Shown here: positions 59,548-64,000 of the stretch, piece after piece
Layout of the letters: each line of letters begins with the position of its first letter
Numbering within the stretch: the first letter of the stretch is position 1
The notes under the pieces: generated by a model
Seen by the model: only the letters and a program-made list of their open reading frames with translations
The model's database searches: none
What the model was told of the DNA's origin: nothing
Origin: Candidatus Ozemobacteraceae bacterium
Lineage (GTDB): Bacteria > Muiribacteriota > Ozemobacteria > Ozemobacterales > Ozemobacteraceae
Direction of reading: 5' to 3'
Length of the DNA stretch: 64,000 nucleotides
NCBI GenBank assembly: GCA_035373905.1
Contig: DAOSOK010000001.1
Span: 62,001-126,000 of the forward strand
Made by a program: the position numbers and the translations under genes

Positions 59548-60078
59548 TCAGACGCAGACGAGCCACAGAAATCCCATGGCCAGAACGACCGCCATCGGAT
59601 GCAGCTTCCCTTCAAGAGCGACCAGCAACGCGAAGCTCCCCGCGGCGGCGGCCAGAGACCAGCCGTCCGTTATGACCGATCTGCCGTAGGACCAGGTGGC
59701 GAACAGGATCAGGCTCACCACGCCCAGCTGGATCCCCCACTGGATGGCCCGCGTCTGAGGCTGTTCCCGCACCCGGTCGATCAGCGGCGCCAGCCAGGCG
59801 AGGATGGTCAGCGAGGGTAGCACCACCGACGCCGTCGCCACGACGGAACCGACGATTCCCGCAACGCCGAAGCCGGCGTAGGTTGCCGCGTTGATGGCGA
59901 TCGGTCCCGGCGTCATCTGGGCGATCGCCACGAGTCGAGCCATTTCCGCGAAGGTCAGCCAGTGGCGGCCATCGACCAGTTCGTGCTGAATGAGAGGAAT
60001 GGTGACCATCCCCCCGCCGTATGCACCGAGGCCGATCAATGCGAAGCTGAGGGCGAGCTGGACAAGCGTTGTGAACAT
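59548..60078 (-). CDS. chrA: Chromate transporter, half-size ChrA subunit (second)
   Basis: This six-helix CHR-domain protein of 176 aa has ALSFALIGLGAYGGGMVTIPL, IAQMTPGPIAINAATYAGF and QWGIQLGVVSLILFATW. Short-chain CHR proteins work in pairs to expel chromate or related anions, though many homologues have other or unknown substrates. GGAG sits 6 nt before the ATG at 60078, which is preferred over the ATG at 60084. It starts 12 bp after the other half-transporter, so the pair forms a two-gene operon. Confidence 0.88.
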   Translation of the reverse strand: MFTTLVQLALSFALIGLGAYGGGMVTIPLIQHELVDGRHWLTFAEMARLVAIAQMTPGPIAINAATYAGFGVAGIVGSVVATASVVLPSLTILAWLAPLIDRVREQPQTRAIQWGIQLGVVSLILFATWSYGRSVITDGWSLAAAAGSFALLVALEGKLHPMAVVLAMGFLWLVCV

Positions 60079-60090
60079 GGTCATCTCCGG

Positions 60091-60678
60091 TCACTCTGGC
60101 TGGTTGGCCGGCATGGGAGCGGCTTCGGGGCGGTAGAGGAGGAGCCCGAGGAGTCCCGTCGTCACGACAGCCCAGATCGGATGCAGGCGCAGGCCGGTGA
60201 CGGCCGCCAAGCCGAGGGAACAGATGAGCAGGCTTCTGGTGTCGCGCAGAAGTTTCCTGCCGAAGGCATACCCGGCAAAGGCCAGCTGTCCGCCGACGCC
60301 GACGGCGCAGCCCTGGAAAAACGTCGCGACCTTCGGGTATGCAAAGTAGGGGGCGGCAACCCAGGCCACGAGCAGGATTATTCCAAATGAAGGAAGGATG
60401 GTTCCCAGGACTGCGGTCAAGGCGCCGAGCCTGCCGCGCAACCGGCGTCCCTGGAGAAAAGCGAGGTTGACGGCGATCGCGCCCGGAACGATCGTGGCGT
60501 TGGCCATCTCGGCCATGAACTCCTTGTCGTCATACCACCGCTTTCGCAGGACGAGTTCGTGACGCATCACCGTCGCCATCGCGAGTCCGCCGCCGAGCGT
60601 GAACAGGCCCACCCGGAAAAAGACCAGGAATATCTCCCTGAGCGGGATTTTTACGTTGCCTGTCGGAGATGGCATCAT
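60091..60678 (-). CDS. chrA: Chromate transporter, half-size ChrA subunit (first)
   Basis: This CHR-domain protein of 195 aa from the ATG at 60678 has FRVGLFTLGGGLAMATVMRHE, FMAEMANATIVPGAIAVNLA and GCAVGVGGQLAFAGYA. It is the partner of the adjacent half-transporter. The start is uncertain: an in-frame ATG at 60753 would add a His-rich N-terminus. I prefer 60678 because it overlaps the stop of a 15-codon ORF with its own Shine-Dalgarno (60675-60722), hinting at translational coupling. Confidence 0.85.
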   Translation of the reverse strand: MMPSPTGNVKIPLREIFLVFFRVGLFTLGGGLAMATVMRHELVLRKRWYDDKEFMAEMANATIVPGAIAVNLAFLQGRRLRGRLGALTAVLGTILPSFGIILLVAWVAAPYFAYPKVATFFQGCAVGVGGQLAFAGYAFGRKLLRDTRSLLICSLGLAAVTGLRLHPIWAVVTTGLLGLLLYRPEAAPMPANQPE

Positions 60679-60722
60679 GCCGTTGGAGCCGTCGGAATGT
60701 CCGGCAGGTTGATGTCGATCAT
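60675..60722 (-). CDS. Possible 15-aa leader peptide of the chromate transporter pair
   Basis: This ORF encodes MIDINLPDIPTAPTA. It starts with GGAG 8 nt upstream and its TGA overlaps the chrA ATG at 60678 in an ATGA arrangement. The size and coupling match leader peptides, but the peptide has no recognisable regulatory signature and may be a chance ORF in the 5' part of an earlier chrA start. Confidence 0.25.
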   Translation of the reverse strand: MIDINLPDIPTAPTA

Positions 60723-60780
60723 GGCGGTGTCTCCGGTGCGTGTGATCATGCATACCTCATCGGCAAAGGTGCATCTTTTC

Positions 60781-60810
60781 TTGCATGGCGTGGCGGAGCG
60801 GGAGTATAAT
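60781..60810 (+). promoter_or_regulatory. Sigma70-type promoter of ilvE
   Basis: TTGCAT (60781-60786) and a perfect TATAAT (60805-60810) are 18 nt apart, 65 bp upstream of the ilvE ATG, which is preceded by GGAAAGGG. It diverges from the chromate transporter pair. Confidence 0.75.
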
Positions 60811-60875
60811 CTCCCCGTTACTGTGTTCCACAATCACAGGCGAAAAAGCCGGAGGAACAAGGAAAGGGAAGTCGG

Positions 60876-61976
60876 ATGAAGATCACGGTTCATCCCGTTA
60901 AGGACAGCGAGCGCAAACCTCACATCACCGATAACAAGCAACTCGGCTTCTGCAAGTATTTCACGGACCTGATGTTCGTGATGCAGTATTCCGAAGTCGA
61001 CGGCTGGCACAATGCGGAAATCAAGAAGCTCCAGCCGTTCCAGCTCGAGCCATCGACCCTCGTTCTGCATTACGCGCAGGAGATTTTCGAGGGGCTGAAG
61101 GCGTATCGCACGAAAGACGATCACATTCAGCTGTTCCGACCCGATATGAACGCCAAGCGGTTCAACCGTTCGGCCGCCCGGCTCTGCATGCCGTCGGTTC
61201 CGGAAAACGACTTCATCGCGAGCATCGAAGCCCTGATCCGGCTCGAGCATGGGTGGGTGCCGCGCGGCCGCGGGGCCGCCCTGTACATCCGTCCGTTCAT
61301 GTTCTCGACCGATACCACGCTGGGCGTACGCGCCTCGTCGAACTACATCTACAGCGTCATCCTGAGCCCCGTCGGCCCCTATTACCAGGAAGGCTTCAAC
61401 CCGGTCAGTCTCTACGTCATCGACGACCTGGTGCGCGCCGCAAAGGGCGGCCTCGGCGAGGCGAAGACCGGCGCGAACTACGCCGCAAGCCTGCTTGCCG
61501 GCCGCGTCGCCCGCGAGAAGGGCTGCGCGCAGGTGCTCTGGCTCGATGCCGCCGAGCACCGCTTCATCGAGGAAGTCGGTGCGATGAACATCTTCTTCGT
61601 CCTCGACGGCAAGCTCGTGACGCCGAGACTCAACGGCAGCATTCTTCCCGGCGTCACCCGCGACAGCGTTCTGCAGCTCGCGGGGCAGTTGGGGCTCAAG
61701 ACCGAGGAGCGGGCGATCTCGATCGACGAGGTCATCGGCGGCATCACGACCGGCTCGATTACCGAAATCTTCGGAAGCGGAACGGCGGCCAGCATTTCGC
61801 CGGTCGGCAGCCTGAAGTATCGCGACCGCGACTACGTTGTCGCGAATCGCAAGGTCGGCCCGATCAGCCAGAAACTCTATGACACCCTGATGGGCGTTCA
61901 GTACGGCGACATTTCCGATCCCTTCAACTGGGTCCACCCCGTCGAACTGCCTCAGGAGAAGGCCGCGGCCGTCTGA
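60876..61976 (+). CDS. ilvE: Branched-chain amino acid aminotransferase
   Basis: This PLP class IV aminotransferase of 366 aa belongs to the longer BCAT-II group. It has LHYAQEIFEGLKAYRT, ALYIRPFMFSTDTTLGV, the PLP lysine in GGLGEAKTGANYAASL, EVGAMNIFFVLDGKLVTP, and ITEIFGSGTAASISPVG. It interconverts leucine, isoleucine and valine with their keto acids. It has its own promoter. The phosphatase gene follows 19 bp downstream and may be co-transcribed. Confidence 0.95.
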   Translation: MKITVHPVKDSERKPHITDNKQLGFCKYFTDLMFVMQYSEVDGWHNAEIKKLQPFQLEPSTLVLHYAQEIFEGLKAYRTKDDHIQLFRPDMNAKRFNRSAARLCMPSVPENDFIASIEALIRLEHGWVPRGRGAALYIRPFMFSTDTTLGVRASSNYIYSVILSPVGPYYQEGFNPVSLYVIDDLVRAAKGGLGEAKTGANYAASLLAGRVAREKGCAQVLWLDAAEHRFIEEVGAMNIFFVLDGKLVTPRLNGSILPGVTRDSVLQLAGQLGLKTEERAISIDEVIGGITTGSITEIFGSGTAASISPVGSLKYRDRDYVVANRKVGPISQKLYDTLMGVQYGDISDPFNWVHPVELPQEKAAAV

Positions 61977-61995
61977 GCTTCCGCGCCGATACGGC

Positions 61996-62820
61996 ATGAT
62001 TCCTCTGCGCCATCCCGACGCCGCCTTCCTGCTGGAAACGGCGGAGTCGGCTGCGCGCGAGATCATGCGCATCTACGCCGGCGAGTTCGCGGTCGACATG
62101 AAGGCCGGCGTCGAGCCGGTGACGCAGGCCGACCGGAACGCCGACGCGCTCATCGTCGCAGCCTTGAAGGCGCGTTTCCCGGAAGATGCGGTGCTGAGCG
62201 AGGAAAACGGCCTCCAGGCTTCCGGTCGCGCCGGGCGCCGCGTCTGGTTCATCGATCCGGTTGACGGAACGAAGGAGTTCGTCAAACGGAACGGCGAATT
62301 CTCGGTCCAGATCGGCATGTCCGTCGATGGCGTGCTCGACCTTGGCATCGTGCTTCAGCCGGCGACGGGCGACACGTGGCTCGCCGCGCGGGGCGAAGGG
62401 TGTCATCACCGCGCCCCGGGCGGCGCCTGGTCGCGGGTCGTGCTTCCGCCGCGCGGAGACGGGCCGCTCGTGCTGGCGATCAGCCGATCCCACCCGAGCA
62501 TGCTTGCGGTGAAGGCCAGCCGTGACCTCGGTTGCGAACGGCAGCTGGAACGCGGCGGCGTCGGCCTCAAGCTGATGGCCATCGCTTCGGGCGCGGCGCA
62601 TTACTACCTGAACGATTCGAACTCCACAAAGGCCTGGGATATCGCCGCCCCGGAAATCCTGTTCACCGAAGCCGGCGGGATCGTCACGGATTTGCGCGGC
62701 GAACCGTTCAGATACGACGTGATCGACTACCGGCACCGGCACGGACTTCTGGCCTCCTGCGACCGCGACCTGCACGACCGCCTCCTCGCCTTCGTCCGCC
62801 GGGAGCGGTATCGGGGCTGA
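61996..62820 (+). CDS. cysQ: 3'(2'),5'-bisphosphate nucleotidase / inositol monophosphatase family (CysQ-like)
   Basis: This Mg-dependent, Li-sensitive-type phosphatase of 274 aa has SEENG with catalytic Glu, FIDPVDGTKEFVKRNGEFSV and the C-terminal AWDIAAPEILFTEAGG. The KEF after DGT favours CysQ (which removes pAp from sulfate assimilation and CoA-related metabolism) over inositol monophosphatase. Start is the ATG at 61996. No other sulfur gene is nearby. Confidence 0.9.
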   Translation: MIPLRHPDAAFLLETAESAAREIMRIYAGEFAVDMKAGVEPVTQADRNADALIVAALKARFPEDAVLSEENGLQASGRAGRRVWFIDPVDGTKEFVKRNGEFSVQIGMSVDGVLDLGIVLQPATGDTWLAARGEGCHHRAPGGAWSRVVLPPRGDGPLVLAISRSHPSMLAVKASRDLGCERQLERGGVGLKLMAIASGAAHYYLNDSNSTKAWDIAAPEILFTEAGGIVTDLRGEPFRYDVIDYRHRHGLLASCDRDLHDRLLAFVRRERYRG

Positions 62821-63049
62821 ACCGCGGGTTCACCAAAACCGCTTCGCCACGGCGCCCCAGGAACACAGAGAACGTTTCGCCACGCGGACTCGAAGACACG
62901 ACGCCCCCTCGCGAAATTCTCGTATCGATGTTCCGCATATCCGGGTTTTTGAAATTCGCGGGCATGGGTTGTCAAATCATGTGAAAATTCTGGCGTTTCG
63001 AGCCGATATACCCTCTGCCGTTCGTTCAACCACATCTCTGGGGGTACAC

Positions 63050-63262
63050 ATGATCGATCTCAAGGAATACCTGGCTCTTCGCCGGCAGATGTCCGACTCG
63101 GAAGAAGAGGTCACACCTCCCGGCAGAGTCGTTCCGAGCCGGAACCAGCTCCTCGCCCAGTCGCGCGGGAGCATCCGGCAGCACCTTCAGCAACAGCTGG
63201 TTGCGGCCCTGGAGAAGTTTTACAGCGAAACGACACCTTCCGATCCCGATCAGATCGTGTAA
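63050..63262 (+). CDS. Small hypothetical protein (70 aa)
   Basis: This ORF of 70 aa starts at an ATG with GGGGG six nt upstream. It is mainly helical and polar (MIDLKEYLALRRQMSDSEEE, then RNQLLAQSRGSIRQHLQQQL), without signal peptide or hydrophobic segment. I do not recognise it. The preceding 229 bp hold no gene I can support. It ends 5 bp before the first of three TGAGTCC repeats. Confidence 0.5.
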   Translation: MIDLKEYLALRRQMSDSEEEVTPPGRVVPSRNQLLAQSRGSIRQHLQQQLVAALEKFYSETTPSDPDQIV

Positions 63263-63266
63263 TCAG

Positions 63267-63284
63267 TGAGTCCAGAAAAAAATA
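63267..63284 (+). repeat. Direct repeat TGAGTCCAGAAAAAAATA, copy 1
   Basis: An 18-bp stretch, repeated exactly at 63361-63378, starting 5 bp after the stop of the 70-aa gene. Confidence 0.7.
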
Positions 63285-63360
63285 TCACGGGGCACGAAAA
63301 AAAAGTGCGGTTTGGCCTGACGACAACGCCGGATGGATGTGATCGACCGCTACATCCGCA

Positions 63361-63390
63361 TGAGTCCAGAAAAAAATACATGAGTCCGGA
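63361..63390 (+). repeat. Direct repeat TGAGTCCAGAAAAAAATA copy 2 and partial third copy
   Basis: 63361-63378 is identical to 63267-63284. A shorter third version, TGAGTCCGGA, follows at 63381-63390. The third copy abuts the -35 box of the next promoter, so a regulator-binding role is possible. Confidence 0.6.
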
Positions 63391-63391
63391 T

Positions 63392-63420
63392 TTGCGGAGT
63401 CGGAGGCCCGGTCCTATAAT
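63392..63420 (+). promoter_or_regulatory. Sigma70-type promoter of the small Cys/His protein gene
   Basis: TTGCGG (63392-63397) and a perfect TATAAT (63415-63420) are 17 nt apart, 36 bp before the ATG at 63457, which has AGAGGT as ribosome-binding site. Confidence 0.65.
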
Positions 63421-63456
63421 AGCCGAACTTTCCACAGCCACCCCCCAAGAGAGGTC

Positions 63457-63768
63457 ATGATGAGCCTTCCGTTGCCAGCCGCAGAACCCGTCGCAGTCGT
63501 CGCTCCGGTCGTCGCCCCCGTCGAAAAGATCGTCGAAAAGCCTCATCTCACGCTCGTTCCTCCGCCCGTGCAGGCAAAAGACAGCGGCGTCGCCGAGCCG
63601 GCGATTGACAAAGACTCTCTTCTCCGGGTCTATAAGTCACAGACGCGCGAATGCTGGCTCTGCGCAAAAATTGCAGGCGCTATTGAATCCGGAAAGGATG
63701 CGTCCGAAGACGACATGTGGCACTTTACGACCTGCGTTCTGAGCTGGGCGAACCTGCCGACCCCCTGA
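63457..63768 (+). CDS. Small hypothetical protein with CxxC...HxxxC motif (103 aa)
   Basis: The first ~45 residues are Pro/Val/Ala-rich and probably unstructured. The C-terminal ~50 residues are compact and hold Cys-Trp-Leu-Cys followed 21 residues later by His-x3-Cys (CWLC and WHFTTC), a spacing that could bind zinc or another metal. I do not recognise a family. It has its own promoter and a terminator at 63788. Confidence 0.6.
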   Translation: MMSLPLPAAEPVAVVAPVVAPVEKIVEKPHLTLVPPPVQAKDSGVAEPAIDKDSLLRVYKSQTRECWLCAKIAGAIESGKDASEDDMWHFTTCVLSWANLPTP

Positions 63769-63787
63769 TATAGCGACAAGAATACAG

Positions 63788-63828
63788 AAACACCGCGTCG
63801 GCGCATCGGTCCGTCGCGGTGTTTTCTT
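63788..63828 (+). terminator. Rho-independent terminator after the small Cys/His protein gene
   Basis: AAACACCGCG (63788-63797) pairs with CGCGGTGTTT (63815-63824) in a 10-bp stem, followed by TCTTTG. It lies 20 bp past the stop codon. Confidence 0.8.
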
Positions 63829-63851
63829 TGGCGCTCGTGTATACTGACCGA

Positions 63852-64000
63852 ATGATTCCTTCAACCCCCGGCGCATCTGAGCGCGCCGTCGATACCCGCT
63901 TTTGCTTCCCGTGGCTTTTTCTGGCAGCCGGGATGGTACTCGGATTCGCCGCGTTCCTGCTGCAGCCGTTCTGCGTTTCGCTCGATGCTCCCCACCATCT
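63852..64000 (+). CDS. N-terminus of an unidentified membrane protein (cut by window edge)
   Basis: Only 49 codons are visible. After a short polar start comes one hydrophobic helix (FPWLFLAAGMVLGFAAFLLQ). Not enough remains to name a family; a glycosyltransferase or other polytopic membrane protein would fit. TATACT ends 6 nt before the ATG and no Shine-Dalgarno is visible, as in two other genes of the window. Confidence 0.6.
   Translation, partial: MIPSTPGASERAVDTRFCFPWLFLAAGMVLGFAAFLLQPFCVSLDAPHH

Noticed and set aside
62821..63049. Possible RNA gene or ORF between cysQ and the 70-aa gene
   Set aside because: No cloverleaf, hairpin with T-run or convincing ORF could be seen; a weak TTGAAA/TCAAAT pair is not good enough to call a promoter.

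Overview
The window carries about 50 protein genes, two of them cut by the window edges, packed into long operons with many 1-8 bp start/stop overlaps (ATGA, GTGA). I saw no rRNA, tRNA, CRISPR array or transposase gene. The base composition is GC-rich throughout. The organism is a diderm that makes lipopolysaccharide: kdsC, waaA, lpxB, lpxI, two lpxL-type acyltransferases, msbA and lptA/B/C-like genes are all present. It also carries genes better known from Firmicutes or Cyanobacteria (GerW with a DUF2953-like partner, RicT, DUF3084) and an indolepyruvate:ferredoxin oxidoreductase that suggests anaerobic amino-acid metabolism. This mix fits an uncultivated diderm lineage (Candidatus Riflebacteria/Ozemobacteria is one guess), but I cannot prove the taxon from sequence alone.

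Layout. 1-4.6 kb, minus strand: a division and cell-wall cluster read ftsL > rsmH > PBP (ftsI/spoVD type) > murE. 4.8-7.5 kb: a large secreted clostripain-family (C11) protein with a near-perfect sigma70 promoter. 7.8-10.5 kb, plus: a small Tudor/SH3-like protein and a HEAT+TPR scaffold. A REPIN/MITE-like inverted repeat follows. 10.7-15.7 kb, minus: iorA-iorB-znuA-znuC-znuB, all coupled. 15.8-16.8 kb: a UDP-sugar epimerase, followed by a dispersed palindromic repeat. 17-21.3 kb, minus: a membrane PAS/GAF sensor without output domain and a secreted protein of unknown function. 21.4-24.5 kb: a dolichol/phytol-kinase-like membrane protein converging on a 5'-nucleotidase.

24.6-29.7 kb, plus: histidine kinase, coaE, SseB-like, SpoIIE-type phosphatase and moaB/mogA in one coupled operon. 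29.8-31.5 kb, minus: a cyclic-nucleotide-domain/MinD fusion and gerW. 31.6-39.8 kb, minus: kdsC > lpxL > lptC > lptA > lptB > DUF3084 > MBL hydrolase > lipid kinase > DUF2953-like, apparently from one promoter upstream of kdsC. 40-46.1 kb, plus: a tripartite RND efflux system. 46.2-59.5 kb, plus: a 12-gene operon with wecA-like, holB, ricT, lpxI, gnnA-like, an ICMT/PEMT-type methyltransferase, lpxB, msbA, a DUF374 acyltransferase, a divergent second lpxB, a second lpxL and waaA. 59.5-60.7 kb, minus: a split chromate-transporter pair. 60.8-64 kb, plus: ilvE, a cysQ-like phosphatase, two small orphan proteins and the start of a membrane protein.

The two large operons together give most late steps of envelope building: lipid-linked sugar and UDP-sugar supply, lipid A disaccharide formation, Kdo supply and transfer, acylation, flipping and transport to the outer membrane. 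lpxA, lpxC, lpxD and lpxK are not in the window. The most unusual points are the second LpxB without the usual WAW motif, the spore-associated GerW/DUF2953 pair beside LPS genes, the CRP-MinD fusion, and several promoters placed so close to start codons that leaderless transcripts seem likely.
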